Shown: positions 14,066-22,480, numbered from the stretch's first letter. The stretch: DNA of 22,780 bases from Myxococcales bacterium UBA5297 (GCA_002408385.1 DHSB01000074.1:1-22780), one strand, 5' to 3'. Notes: generated from the letters alone by a model not told the origin. Made by a program: numbers and translations.

Positions 14066-14332
14066 GGCCCGCTCGCAGCACCGATCGCCTCGACCCCCTC
14101 GGCAAGCTCGCGCGCCTCGGCAGGCGCGGGTGAGCCGGGGGCGCTGGGAATCCCACGCCATCCCTTCGCACGCGCGCTCTCCCGGCTCGGAAGCTCGCTT
14201 CCCAACTGCACCTTGGGCTTTCTCTCGCGCCCGGCGCTCCTCAACCAACCTGGGGGCCTGGGTAGCGGCTGTCCAAGCGCCTGCACAGTTCCTTGCATGG
14301 ATCCCGAGCACGGGAGCAGGCGGCGGTGGGCG

Positions 14333-17300
14333 ATGGGGGAGCGCATGGTGGGGAGCGGAAGAGTGGTTGCGTGGCGAGTGCTGATGGTCTGGGCGGTGGC
14401 GCTTGCGCTGAGCGGTTGTAGCTGCGAGGACGAATTGGTCGTCATCCGCAGGCCTCCGGGAGAGGGCGTCACCAATACCCGCGCGAGCCTCGCGCCCTGC
14501 GAGGATGTCGACGGCGACGGCTTCGGCGTCGGCCTCGGCTGCGAGGGCGCCGACTGCGACGACGCGGATCTCACCCTCACCAGCAGCGGCGAGCGCTCCT
14601 GCTACAGCGGCCCGGAGGGGACCGAGGGAATCGGAGCCTGCCTCGCCGGCCGGCAGACGTGCTCGGAGGGTATCTGGCAGCCCTGCGAAGGCCAGACGCT
14701 GCCCGCGGCCGAAGCGTGCGACGGGCTCGACAACGACTGCGACGGGAGGCTCGACGAATCGCTCACCCGCGCCTGCTACACCGGACCCGCGGGCACCGAA
14801 GGGGTCGCCGGCTGCGCGGCGGGCGTGCAGACCTGTGTCGCCGGCGACTGGGGCGACTGCGCCGGCGAGACGCTGCCTGCCGACGAAATCTGCGACGGCC
14901 AGGACAACGACTGCGACGGAGAGGCCGACGAAGGCATCGCGCGAAGCTGCTTCGACGGACCACCGGGCACCGCAGGCGTGGGCCTGTGCGCGCCCGGCTC
15001 GCAGCGCTGCAGCATGGGCGCCTGGGAGGCTTGCGTGGGCCAGGTCCTGGCGGCGACCGAGCTGTGCGACGGGCTCGACAACGACTGCGACGGCCAGATC
15101 GACGAGTCACTCGCGCGAAGCTGCTACGACGGCCCGCCGGCCACCGAAGGGGTCGGCGTCTGCCGCGGCGGCACTGCGACCTGCTCGGCCGGCGGGTGGC
15201 TCGGCTGCCAGGGTCAGCAGCTTCCCGGCCCCGAGAGCTGCGACGGGCTGGACAACGACTGCGACGGCGCGGTCGACGAGGACCTCGTCCAGGCCTGCTA
15301 CACCGGCCCGGCCGGCACCGAGGGGGTCGGCGCGTGCATGGGCGGCGCGCAGCGCTGCGAGTCGGGCGCCTGGGGCGCCTGCCTCGCGCAAGTGGTGCCC
15401 ACCGCCGAGCGCTGCAACGGCATCGACGACGACTGCAACGGACAGGTCGACGAAGAGCTCGTCCAAGCCTGCTACGGCGGCCCGCCGGGCACCGAAGGGG
15501 TCGGGCTGTGTCGCGGCGGCACGCAGCGCTGCGCCGACGGAGGCTGGAGCACCTGCGTCGGCCAGCTCCTTCCCTCGACCGAGAGCTGCGACGGGCGCGA
15601 CAACGACTGCGACGGCTCCATCGACGAGCTGCTCTCGCGCCTGTGCTACTCGGGCCCCGAAGGGACCGAGGGCGTGGGCGTCTGCCGCAGCGGCGTCGAG
15701 ACCTGCACCGACGGCGCGTGGGGAAGCTGCGCGGGCGAGGTGCGGCCGACGGCCGAGCTCTGCGACAACGCCGACAACGACTGCGACGGCTCGGTCGACG
15801 AGGCGCTCACCCGCGCCTGCTACGGCGGCGCGCCGGGCACCGAGGGCGTGGGCCTGTGCCGCGCGGGGACGCAGACCTGCTCGGCTGGCGCCTGGCAAGG
15901 CTGCCAGGGCGCGGTGCTACCCGCGGCCGAGAGCTGCGACAACGCCGACAACGACTGCGACGGCGCCGTCGACGAGCAGCTCACCCGAGGCTGCTACGGG
16001 GGACCGTCAGGCACCGCGGGGGTCGGAGTCTGCGCGAGCGGCACCGAGACCTGCGCGTCGGGGGCCTGGGGAAGCTGCGCCGGCCAGACGCTGCCGGCCG
16101 AGGAGATCTGCGACGGGCGCGACAACGACTGCAACGGCGCGGTCGACGACGGACTGGTGCGCGCCTGCTACGACGGCGCGCCGGGAACCGAGGGCGTCGG
16201 AGCCTGCCGCGCGGGCTCGCAGAGCTGCTCTTCGGGCGCCTGGCAAGCCTGCCAGGGCGCGGTGACCCCGCGGGCCGAGGTCTGCGACAACGCGGACAAC
16301 GACTGCGACGGCCTGGTCGACGAGGGGCTCGCGCGCGCCTGCTACACCGGCCCGGCCGGCACCGCGGGCGTGGGCGCCTGCGCGAGCGGCATTGAGACCT
16401 GCGCGGCCGGCGCCTGGAGCGCGTGCGTCGGCCAGAGGCTGCCGACCGAGGAGGTCTGCGACGCGGTAGACAACGACTGCGACGGGGTCGTCGACGACGA
16501 GCTCTTCCAGTCCTGCTACCGCGGCCCTCCGGGCACGGCCGGGGTCGGCCTCTGCCAAGCCGGCCTCGTCTCCTGCGTGTCGGGGAGCTGGAGCGGCTGC
16601 GAGGGCGAGGTGCTGCCAGCGCTCGAGGTCTGCGACGACGCCGACAACGACTGCAACGGCGCCGAAGACGAGAACGTGACCGTCTACACCCAGGACGGCA
16701 GCAACCAGAGCGTCGAGCCGGTCTACCGGCCGGTCGACATCATCTTCGTCGTCGACAACTCGGGGAGCATGACCGACGAGATCGTCGCGGTGGAGAACAA
16801 CATCAACACCAGCTTCGCGGCCATCATGGACCAGAGCGACCTCGACTACCGGGTGATCCTGCTCTCGAAGCACGGCCGGGCTTCGAGCGATCAGTCGATC
16901 TGCATCCGCCCGCCCCTCGGCGGAAACGCGAGCTGCTACACGAGCTGCCCGACCAACGCGAGCCGCTTCTTCCACTACAGCACCGAGATCGGCAGCCACG
17001 ACTCGCTCAACAGGATCCTCTACACGTACAACCGAACCGACGCTTGCAACCGCGCCCCCGGCGGATGGTCGCAGTGGCTGCGCCCCGGCGCGGCGAGGGT
17101 CTTCATCGAGATCACCGACGACGGTCCGGTCAGCGGCGATCCGAGCTGGCCCGACTCGATGACCGCCGACTACTTCGAGTCGCAGCTCTTCAGGCTCAAC
17201 CCGGCCGCCTTCGGAGCCTCGGCGGCGACCCGGGACTACGTCTTCCACACCATCGCCGGGCTCGCCGCGAACAGCCCTCCGCTCGCGCCGTGGCAGCCGT

Positions 17301-17728
17301 CCGCTCCGCTCGTCTACGGCCGCTGCGACCCCTACGACTCCGAGCAGAACGGGCTCGAGTACCAGAAGCTGAGCCAGCGCTCCGGGGGCCTGCGCTACCC
17401 CATCTGCCAACACCAGAGCTTCGACGCGGTCTTCGAGCAGGTGGCGCTCGGCATCATCGAGGGGACGCGGATGTCGTGTGAGTTCTCGGTGCCGTCGGTG
17501 CCGGCCGACAGCAGCCTCGACAACACGACCATCGACATGGTGCCCAGCAACGGCGGCCCGCGCGTCTCGCTCGCCCACGTCGCGAACCTCGCGGCCTGCA
17601 CCGACGACGCCTTCTACGTGGAGGGCGGCATCATCAAGCTCTGCCCGGGCGCCTGCACCTTCTGGCAGGAGGACCGCGACGCGAAGGTCGAGGTGCTCTT
17701 CACCTGCGAGCCGCAGATCGCGCCGTAG
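14333..17728 (+). CDS. Large lipoprotein with twelve MopE-like Cys/Asp repeats and a vWA-like domain
   Basis: This 1131-residue surface or periplasmic lipoprotein has a signal peptide ending in the lipobox ALSGC (Cys29). An Asp-rich calcium-type loop, DVDGDGFGVGLGC, follows. Residues 90-785 are twelve repeats of exactly 58 residues, each with CY-x-GP, GVG-x-C, G-x-W-x2-C and ending CDG-x-DNDCDG-x2-DE; this is the motif seen in MopE-type metal-binding repeats. From about residue 800 there is a von Willebrand A-like domain with the metal site DNSGS (808-812) and a later EITDDG. Cysteines recur to the end (CPGACTFW, FTCEP). The likely role is calcium- or metal-stabilised adhesion or ligand binding; that is inference. 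Either ATG 14333 or ATG 14345 (GGGGGA upstream) may be the start. The gene stands alone and ends at a strong hairpin. Confidence 0.88.
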   Translation: MGERMVGSGRVVAWRVLMVWAVALALSGCSCEDELVVIRRPPGEGVTNTRASLAPCEDVDGDGFGVGLGCEGADCDDADLTLTSSGERSCYSGPEGTEGIGACLAGRQTCSEGIWQPCEGQTLPAAEACDGLDNDCDGRLDESLTRACYTGPAGTEGVAGCAAGVQTCVAGDWGDCAGETLPADEICDGQDNDCDGEADEGIARSCFDGPPGTAGVGLCAPGSQRCSMGAWEACVGQVLAATELCDGLDNDCDGQIDESLARSCYDGPPATEGVGVCRGGTATCSAGGWLGCQGQQLPGPESCDGLDNDCDGAVDEDLVQACYTGPAGTEGVGACMGGAQRCESGAWGACLAQVVPTAERCNGIDDDCNGQVDEELVQACYGGPPGTEGVGLCRGGTQRCADGGWSTCVGQLLPSTESCDGRDNDCDGSIDELLSRLCYSGPEGTEGVGVCRSGVETCTDGAWGSCAGEVRPTAELCDNADNDCDGSVDEALTRACYGGAPGTEGVGLCRAGTQTCSAGAWQGCQGAVLPAAESCDNADNDCDGAVDEQLTRGCYGGPSGTAGVGVCASGTETCASGAWGSCAGQTLPAEEICDGRDNDCNGAVDDGLVRACYDGAPGTEGVGACRAGSQSCSSGAWQACQGAVTPRAEVCDNADNDCDGLVDEGLARACYTGPAGTAGVGACASGIETCAAGAWSACVGQRLPTEEVCDAVDNDCDGVVDDELFQSCYRGPPGTAGVGLCQAGLVSCVSGSWSGCEGEVLPALEVCDDADNDCNGAEDENVTVYTQDGSNQSVEPVYRPVDIIFVVDNSGSMTDEIVAVENNINTSFAAIMDQSDLDYRVILLSKHGRASSDQSICIRPPLGGNASCYTSCPTNASRFFHYSTEIGSHDSLNRILYTYNRTDACNRAPGGWSQWLRPGAARVFIEITDDGPVSGDPSWPDSMTADYFESQLFRLNPAAFGASAATRDYVFHTIAGLAANSPPLAPWQPSAPLVYGRCDPYDSEQNGLEYQKLSQRSGGLRYPICQHQSFDAVFEQVALGIIEGTRMSCEFSVPSVPADSSLDNTTIDMVPSNGGPRVSLAHVANLAACTDDAFYVEGGIIKLCPGACTFWQEDRDAKVEVLFTCEPQIAP
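14600..16687 (+). repeat. Coding tandem array, 12 units of exactly 174 bp
   Basis: The codon TGC of CY recurs every 174 bases from 14600 to 16514, and the TGC of CDG recurs every 174 bases from 14717 to 16631, with no insertion or deletion. The units differ at many bases but keep six cysteines each. The array lies inside the lipoprotein gene and makes false open frames on all other frames. Confidence 0.95.
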
Positions 17729-17751
17729 GCAGGGTGGTCATCGGCGGTAGA

Positions 17752-17785
17752 GCGGCCCCCGGCGCCTCCGCGCGCCGGGGGCCGC
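17752..17785 (+). terminator. Perfect 14-bp hairpin after the repeat lipoprotein gene
   Basis: GCGGCCCCCGGCGC (17752-17765) and GCGCCGGGGGCCGC (17772-17785) pair perfectly around a 6-base loop. The hairpin starts 23 bases after the stop codon and is followed by CGTCTTCACC. The stem is very stable; the T content after it is low, as often seen in GC-rich genomes. Confidence 0.75.
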
Positions 17786-17810
17786 CGTCTTCACCGAGGC
17801 CCTGCCGCGA

Positions 17811-18059
17811 TGCTCAGGGTGAACGGGGACGCCACGCCATCCTCACCCCGCGTTTCCTTGGCCTGTGCTCGACTTCGCGGCCCCTTGTATCTGAAGGCCT
17901 TCCCCCCGCTCACCTCGAGCGTAGCCTCCCGAGGAACGAGGGAGGCGAAGTCGAGAGGCTCGACTTCGGCCTCCGCACGCCCGCACGAAGGCCTTGAGAT
18001 TCGACACAGTTGCTCGACTCCGAGGCTCCCGCTGCTTCGCCTCTACGCTCGGGGTGAGC
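17811..18059. repeat. Cluster of REP-like palindromes in a convergent gap
   Basis: The REP head occurs three times: GTTCACCCTGAGC on the minus strand (about 17826-17814), GCTCACCTCGAGCGTAG on the plus strand (17908-17924), and GCTCACCCCGAGCGTAG on the minus strand (18059-18043). The last two are an inverted pair differing by one base. Between them are a 7-bp stem, GCCTCCC/GGGAGGC (17924-17946), and a perfect 10-bp stem, CGAAGTCGAG/CTCGACTTCG (17946-17968), with an AGG loop. No gene is visible in the whole gap 17729-18110. Confidence 0.75.
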
Positions 18060-18086
18060 GGGGCGGGCGCGGGCCCACCGGCCTTT

Positions 18087-18116
18087 GCTCGAAGGGTTTG
18101 CGACACCTCTTCAAGC
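18087..18116. repeat. GCGACACCTCTT element, copy 2, overlapping a stop codon
   Basis: This is the second copy of the element at 11122-11151, with the identical core GCGACACCTCTT and similar flanks. Here it covers the stop codon and 3' end of the second permease gene, so the element may be involved in ending minus-strand transcripts. Confidence 0.5.
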
Positions 18117-19268
18117 CCGCACCGCGTCGAGGATGCCGAGCCGGGCCGCCTTCAGCGCCGGCAGAATCCCGCCGCTCACGCCCATCCCCAAGCCGAAGAG
18201 CAGCGCGGCGAGCAGGATCCCCGGAGTCGGCGCGAAGCCGAAGGAGATCTGGGAGAAGGTCGCGAAGTTGAGGGTCTCGATCTTCACGAAGCGCATCGCC
18301 GTCGCCCCCAGGCTGCCGAGCAGGCCGCCCACCGCGCCGAGCAGCGCCGACTCGATGACCACGCCGGCGAGCACCGTGCCGCGCGAGAAGCCGATGGCGC
18401 GCATCACCCCGAGCTCGCGGATGCGCGCCGAGACCTGCGCGAACATGGTGATCATCGCTCCGAGCACCGCGCCGATGCTGAAGACGAAGGCGACGAACAG
18501 CCCGAGCACGCGGATGAAGGTCGCCGTCGCGCTCGCCTGCTCCTCCCAGTACTCGTCCTCGCGCATCGCCTTGAGCTCGAAGCGCCGGTCGCCCTCGATC
18601 CGCCGCTTGAGCTCGGGGAAGGCATCGGGGGAGGTGAGCCGCACGATGGCCGAGGTGAGCCCGGGCCGGTTGAAGGCCTGCCCGAGCCGGTTGCGGTCGG
18701 CCCAGATCTCGGACTCGAACGCGCCGCCGCCGGCCGACAGCCTGCCGACCACCGGCCAGCGCTGACCGGCAAACTCGAGCTCGCCGCCGACCTCGGCTCC
18801 GCCGCCCGCGCCGATCAAGGACGACCCGAGCGCTATCTCGAAGCTGCCCGGGCGCGGCCTTCTTCCCTCGGTGATCCGCGCCGCGGGCCTCGCCTCCCAG
18901 CTCGGCTCGGTCACCCCGCGCGCGCTGATGTTGGCGAAGGTGTCGCCGTCGCGCGGCAGGGCGACGATCACCAGCAACTCGCCGGCCGCGAGCGCCGTGC
19001 CCTCGGGCGAGCTCGCCACCTGCGGCCAGTTGCCGACCACCGCGACCGCCTCGCGCGGCACGACGCTGCCTATCTCGGTGAGCGCCCCCTCGCGCAGCAG
19101 CACCACGTTCTGCCGGCTGCCCCCCGCGCTCAACGCCGACTCGATGCCGTTCGAGAGCATCAGCACCGCGGCGAAGACGAAGACGACCAGGCTCAGGCCG
19201 AGCACCGTCAGGCCGGTCGAGAGCCGGCGGGCCGCGAGGCTGCGCACGTTGTAGTAGAGCGGGATCAT
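18111..19268 (-). CDS. ABC transporter permease, FtsX/MacB type (second permease)
   Basis: This 385-residue inner-membrane permease is the fourth and last gene of the export operon. It has the MacB/FtsX layout: one helix near the start (TVLGLSLVVFVFAAVLMLSN), a large periplasmic domain (about residues 45-255), then three helices near the end (FIRVLGLFVAFVFSIGAVLG; LAGVVIESALLGAVGGLLGS; ILLAALLFGLGMGVSGGILP). The cytoplasmic loop RIRELGVMRAIGFSR is the usual FtsX-family coupling segment for the ATPase, and the end, LPALKAARLGILDAVRA, is the family's typical last stretch. The start ATG at 19268 overlaps the stop of the first permease in ATGA, so translation is coupled. The frame is open upstream, but that lies inside the neighbouring gene. 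The substrate is unknown. Confidence 0.92.
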   Translation of the reverse strand: MIPLYYNVRSLAARRLSTGLTVLGLSLVVFVFAAVLMLSNGIESALSAGGSRQNVVLLREGALTEIGSVVPREAVAVVGNWPQVASSPEGTALAAGELLVIVALPRDGDTFANISARGVTEPSWEARPAARITEGRRPRPGSFEIALGSSLIGAGGGAEVGGELEFAGQRWPVVGRLSAGGGAFESEIWADRNRLGQAFNRPGLTSAIVRLTSPDAFPELKRRIEGDRRFELKAMREDEYWEEQASATATFIRVLGLFVAFVFSIGAVLGAMITMFAQVSARIRELGVMRAIGFSRGTVLAGVVIESALLGAVGGLLGSLGATAMRFVKIETLNFATFSQISFGFAPTPGILLAALLFGLGMGVSGGILPALKAARLGILDAVRA

Positions 19269-20425
19269 GCGATGCGCCTGAGCCCCTCGGCGACCTGGAG
19301 CCGGGCCGCCCGCAGCGCCGGCAGCAGCCCCGCGAGCAACGCGACGCCCACCGACGCGCCGAGCGCCAGGGCGTAGGTCGGCCCGGTGATCACCACGGTG
19401 CCTATCGGGCCGAAGCTCTCGGAGACGACCCGGACGAAGCCCGAGAGCACCGGCGGCGCGAGGAGGAGCCCGACCGCGGCGCCGGCGAGGCCGATGACCA
19501 GCGACTCGACGAGCACCAGCGCCGCCACGTGCCGGCGCCGGAAGCCGAGCGCCCGCAGCGTGGCGAGGTCCACGGTCTTCTCGCGCACGTTCATCGCCAG
19601 CGTGTTGCCGACGACCAGCAGCAGGATGAGCAGCACGCCGTAGGCGACGATGCGCACCGCGGTGAGGATGGCCGAGCTCATGGCGATGAAGCTCATCTGG
19701 AAGGAGCGCTCGCTCTCGGTGCGCGTCGGGTAGGCGCTGTTCGCGAACATCGCGTCTATCTGCGCGGCGACCTGCGCCGAGCGCGCCGGGTCGTCGACGA
19801 CGATGGTGTAGATGCCCACGTAGTCGCGCAGCTCCTCGGGCAGCCGCTCGTTGATGCAGCGGTAGCCGAAGGCGAACAAGGTCGTGTCTATCTGCGGCGT
19901 CCTGCCCGCGTAGATGCCGCGGACGGTGAAGGTCCACTCGCCCGGGTAGACCGCGTTCTTGAGCGTCACCCGGTCGCCGATCTGCCAGTCGAAGCGCTCG
20001 GCGAGGGACTTGCCGGCCATCGCGCCGCACGGGTCGGCCATCCAGGCCGCGAGCTGATCGGCCGGGGCGACGTACTCGTCGTAGACCTTCAGGTAGGTCG
20101 CCTTGTCGACGTAGAAGTTGGGGAAGAAGTCCTCGCGCGTCTCGCTCATCCGCCCACCGAACCAGCCGGCGTAGGTGATGCGGGTGACGCCGGGGACCGA
20201 CTCGATGCGCCGCTTGTAGGAGAGCGGCAGCGGCTGGGTTATCGAGATCTTGCTGCGCACCGCGAGCCGGTCGGGCTGGGTGACCGCCAGGCCGCTGTAG
20301 AAGACGCTGATCACCGTCTGCAGGAAGACGAAGGCGAGCACGCCGATGCCGGTGGCGAGCACGGTGAGCAGGAGACGGGTCGGGTTGCGCAGCAGGTCCT
20401 TGAACGCGAGCTGCCCGAGCGTCAC
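19265..20425 (-). CDS. ABC transporter permease, FtsX/MacB type (first permease)
   Basis: This 386-residue permease begins at a GTG that overlaps the ATPase stop codon in GTGA. It has a helix near the start (LLLTVLATGIGVLAFVFLQT), a periplasmic domain of about 200 residues, then three helices (VAYGVLLILLLVVGNTLAMN; LVESLVIGLAGAAVGLLLAP; YALALGASVGVALLAGLLPA). The loop REKTVDLATLRALGFRRR is the FtsX-type contact with the ATPase. The periplasmic part contains motifs such as NAVYPGEWTFTVRGIYAGR common in MacB-like permeases. It is similar in plan but not closely in sequence to the following permease, so the two probably form a heterodimer rather than being recent duplicates. No upstream ribosome binding site is needed if translation is coupled. 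Confidence 0.93.
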   Translation of the reverse strand: MTLGQLAFKDLLRNPTRLLLTVLATGIGVLAFVFLQTVISVFYSGLAVTQPDRLAVRSKISITQPLPLSYKRRIESVPGVTRITYAGWFGGRMSETREDFFPNFYVDKATYLKVYDEYVAPADQLAAWMADPCGAMAGKSLAERFDWQIGDRVTLKNAVYPGEWTFTVRGIYAGRTPQIDTTLFAFGYRCINERLPEELRDYVGIYTIVVDDPARSAQVAAQIDAMFANSAYPTRTESERSFQMSFIAMSSAILTAVRIVAYGVLLILLLVVGNTLAMNVREKTVDLATLRALGFRRRHVAALVLVESLVIGLAGAAVGLLLAPPVLSGFVRVVSESFGPIGTVVITGPTYALALGASVGVALLAGLLPALRAARLQVAEGLRRIA

Positions 20426-21117
20426 AGCAGCCTTCCCTTCTCGAGGTGGCGCACCAGATCGGCCCGCTCGGCGGCGTGGGGATCGTGGGTGACCATCACG
20501 ATGGTGCGCCGCAGGGCGCGGTGAAGCTCCTGCAGCATGTCGAGCACCTGCTCGGCGCCCTTGCGGTCGAGGTCGCCAGTCGGCTCGTCGGCGATGATCA
20601 GCCGCGGGTCGGTGACGATGGCCCGCGCGATGGCCACCCGCTGCTGCTCGCCGCCCGAGAGCTGGGTGGGCCGGTGGTGGACGCGGGGCGAGAGGCCGAC
20701 CAGGTCGAGCGCGGCGGCGACGTGGCGGCGCCGCTCGGCGCGGTTGAGCGGGGCGAGCAGCAGCGGCAGCTCCACGTTCTCGGCCGCGGTGAGCACCGGG
20801 ATGAGGTTGTAGAGCTGGAAGATGAAGCCGACGTTGGCCGCCCTCCACTCGGCGAGCTCGCCGTCCGAGAGCCTCCCGAGGTCGCGGCCGGCGACCTCGA
20901 CGACGCCCTCGGTCGGGCGGTCGAGGCCAGAGATGAGGTTGAGCAGCGTCGACTTGCCCGAGCCCGACGGGCCCATGAACGCGATGAAGCTGCCCTCGGC
21001 GATCTCAAGATCGACGTGCTCGAGCACCGGCAGCCGCATCCCGGCGCGGAAGTAGGCCTTGGAGACGTCGCGCAGCCGGACGATAGGCGCCACGCTCACC
21101 TGCGCGGCCTCGCTCAC
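20422..21117 (-). CDS. ABC transporter ATP-binding protein (MacB/LolD type)
   Basis: This 231-residue cytoplasmic ATPase powers the two permeases. All motifs are present: Walker [10 protein letters not shown] (residues 49-57), Q-loop Gln101, signature LSGGEQQR (153-160), Walker [13 protein letters not shown] (173-184) and H-loop His211 in MVTHD. The words [20 protein letters not shown] and ADEPTGDLD are typical of the LolD/MacB/FtsE group that works with FtsX-type permeases. The GTG at 21117 overlaps the stop codon of the membrane-fusion gene in GTGA; an in-frame GTG about 20 bases on is an alternative start. With the fusion protein and the permeases it makes a MacAB or DevBCA-like exporter; no outer-membrane channel gene is in the window. 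Export of a peptide, lipid or drug is possible, but the cargo cannot be read from the sequence. Confidence 0.96.
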   Translation of the reverse strand: MSEAAQVSVAPIVRLRDVSKAYFRAGMRLPVLEHVDLEIAEGSFIAFMGPSGSGKSTLLNLISGLDRPTEGVVEVAGRDLGRLSDGELAEWRAANVGFIFQLYNLIPVLTAAENVELPLLLAPLNRAERRRHVAAALDLVGLSPRVHHRPTQLSGGEQQRVAIARAIVTDPRLIIADEPTGDLDRKGAEQVLDMLQELHRALRRTIVMVTHDPHAAERADLVRHLEKGRLL

Positions 21118-22346
21118 GTCCCCTCCGCCACCGCGCGCACGCGCTGGCCGTCCTGCAGCTCCTCGCCGGGATCGAGCGCGATGCGCGTGCCGGGCTTGGG
21201 CCCGCTGACGAGCGACAGCTCGCTGTCGACGCGCCGCTCGACGCGCACCGGCTCCTCGAAGACTCGGCCATCCTCGAGGACGAAGACGACCATGCGCCCG
21301 TCACGCTCGACCACCGAGCTGGTCGGCACGCGCAGCCTCGCCTCCTCGGCAAGCGACCGCTCGGTCACCTTGTGTTCGAGGAACGAGACGGTGGCGGCCA
21401 TGTCGGGCAGGACGCCTTCGGTCTGCTGGTCGAACTCGACGCGCACCACCCCGGTCGCGGTCGCGCGGTCGATGGCCGGGCGCACCAGGCCGGTGGTCGC
21501 GAGGAAGACCTTGCCGGGGAAGGCCTCGAGGAAGACGAGCGCCTGCTGGCCGACCTCGACGCGCGAAATCTGGTCCTCGCTCACCTCGGCGTCGACGGCG
21601 AGCGAGCCGAGATCGACCATCTCGAGGATGCCGCCCACGTTCGCCTCGGAGGTGATGACCGCGGGGGCGAGCACCGCGCCCTCGTCGGCGAGCTTGCGAG
21701 AGATGGTGCCGGTGAAGGGGGCGCGGATGACGGTGTAGGAGTGCTGCAGCTTGGCGTTCTCGACCGCGCGCCGCGCCTCGGCGAGCTGGGCGGAGGCGGC
21801 CTGGCGTTGGGCGCGCGCGGCGTTGAAGGCGGCCCTGGCCGAGTCGAGCTCTTCGGGGGTCGCGGCGCGGTTCTGGGCGAGCGTGCGCGTGCGCACCAGG
21901 GTGCGCGAGGCGTCGGCCTCCTGGACCTGGGCGGCCGAGAGCTGCGCGACCGCGGCGAGGGCGGCGGCCTCGGCGCGCTGCACGGCTATCTGCTGATCCG
22001 AGTCGGCGAGGGTGGCGAGCACCTGGCCCTGCTCGACCTGCTCGCCCTCCTCGACGAGGACTTCGTTCAGGCGGCCGGCGATCTGCGGCGAGACGATCGA
22101 CTCGCGGGTGGCGACGACGTAGCCGGCGGCAGACAGAGCGGTCGCCGCCTCGCCCGGTCGCGCCTCGCGCACCTGCGCCACCCTCACCAGCGGCGGGCGC
22201 GTCAAGAACCAGGCAAGCCCCGCACCGAGGAGGAGGAGCACGACGATAAGCGCGATGAGCAGCTTGCGCCGGCGCCGGGTTCCCTCCGTTCGGCTGCGGT
22301 CGATCTTCAGCTCGGAAACGCGGCCCCCCGCGTCCCCCTCCGCCAT
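21114..22346 (-). CDS. Periplasmic adaptor / membrane-fusion protein (HlyD/MacA/RND-adaptor type)
   Basis: This 410-residue protein would link the inner-membrane transporter to an outer-membrane channel. A basic start (GTRRRRK) leads to one helix (about 29-48, LLIALIVVLLLLGAGLAWFL). Next come the first half of a lipoyl-like domain (about 84-118, with SPQIAGRLNEVLVEEGEQV), a long Ala/Gln/Glu/Arg-rich coiled coil (about 120-202), the second lipoyl half (VIRAPFTGTISRKLADEGAV, 207-226), and beta-barrel and membrane-proximal domains to the end. An in-frame ATG at 22379 has no ribosome binding site, while the ATG at 22346 is preceded by GGGAGG five bases or so upstream, so the latter is used. It is the first gene of the four-gene operon, each joined by a 4-bp overlap. 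Copy 2 of the dispersed intergenic element lies about 90 bases upstream. Confidence 0.93.
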   Translation of the reverse strand: MAEGDAGGRVSELKIDRSRTEGTRRRRKLLIALIVVLLLLGAGLAWFLTRPPLVRVAQVREARPGEAATALSAAGYVVATRESIVSPQIAGRLNEVLVEEGEQVEQGQVLATLADSDQQIAVQRAEAAALAAVAQLSAAQVQEADASRTLVRTRTLAQNRAATPEELDSARAAFNAARAQRQAASAQLAEARRAVENAKLQHSYTVIRAPFTGTISRKLADEGAVLAPAVITSEANVGGILEMVDLGSLAVDAEVSEDQISRVEVGQQALVFLEAFPGKVFLATTGLVRPAIDRATATGVVRVEFDQQTEGVLPDMAATVSFLEHKVTERSLAEEARLRVPTSSVVERDGRMVVFVLEDGRVFEEPVRVERRVDSELSLVSGPKPGTRIALDPGEELQDGQRVRAVAEGT

Positions 22347-22431
22347 CCACCCCTCCCGGCGAGCCTGCGAGGGCTCCATCCAATGGTGCGCAGCCGGGCA
22401 GGAGGGCGCGAGGGCGAGGGAGGGCGCCTCC

Positions 22432-22480
22432 GCTCACCCCGAGCTCGTCACCGGTCTCTTGGCCGGCTGTGACCTTGAAC
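22432..22480 (+). repeat. Dispersed 48-49 bp intergenic element, copy 2
   Basis: It begins GCTCACCCCGAG, like the REP head, continues through CCGG-TCTCTTGG-CCGG, and ends CTGTGACCTTGAAC. It matches 10951-10998 (minus) at about nine positions in ten. The TCTCTTGG loop is unchanged, while bases in both arms differ but still pair. It lies upstream of the export operon. The rest of 22347-22700 shows no gene. Confidence 0.7.

Noticed and set aside
14189..14202. GGAAGC/GCTTCC stem after the TonB-like gene as a terminator
   Set aside because: The stem is short, has no T-run, and lies over 120 bases from the stop; not convincing in GC-rich DNA.
14505..16395. Two long plus-strand frames (about 580 codons each) over the tandem array
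   Set aside because: Because the repeat is 174 bp, a multiple of three, any stop-free frame stays open through all units; these are shadows of the lipoprotein frame and rich in Arg/Ala/Thr.
14600..16687. Regular repeats considered as a CRISPR-like array
   Set aside because: The whole unit is coding, the period is a multiple of three, and there is no short exact repeat separated by unique spacers.
16007..17578. Minus-strand frame of 523 codons opposite the repeat lipoprotein
   Set aside because: It is antisense shadow; the translation is Val/Arg/Ala-rich with no motif, and the plus-strand protein has a lipobox, conserved cysteines and a vWA metal site.
21372..22472. Plus-strand frame of 366 codons opposite the membrane-fusion gene
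   Set aside because: It mirrors the codon bias of the minus-strand gene and has no domain or start signal.
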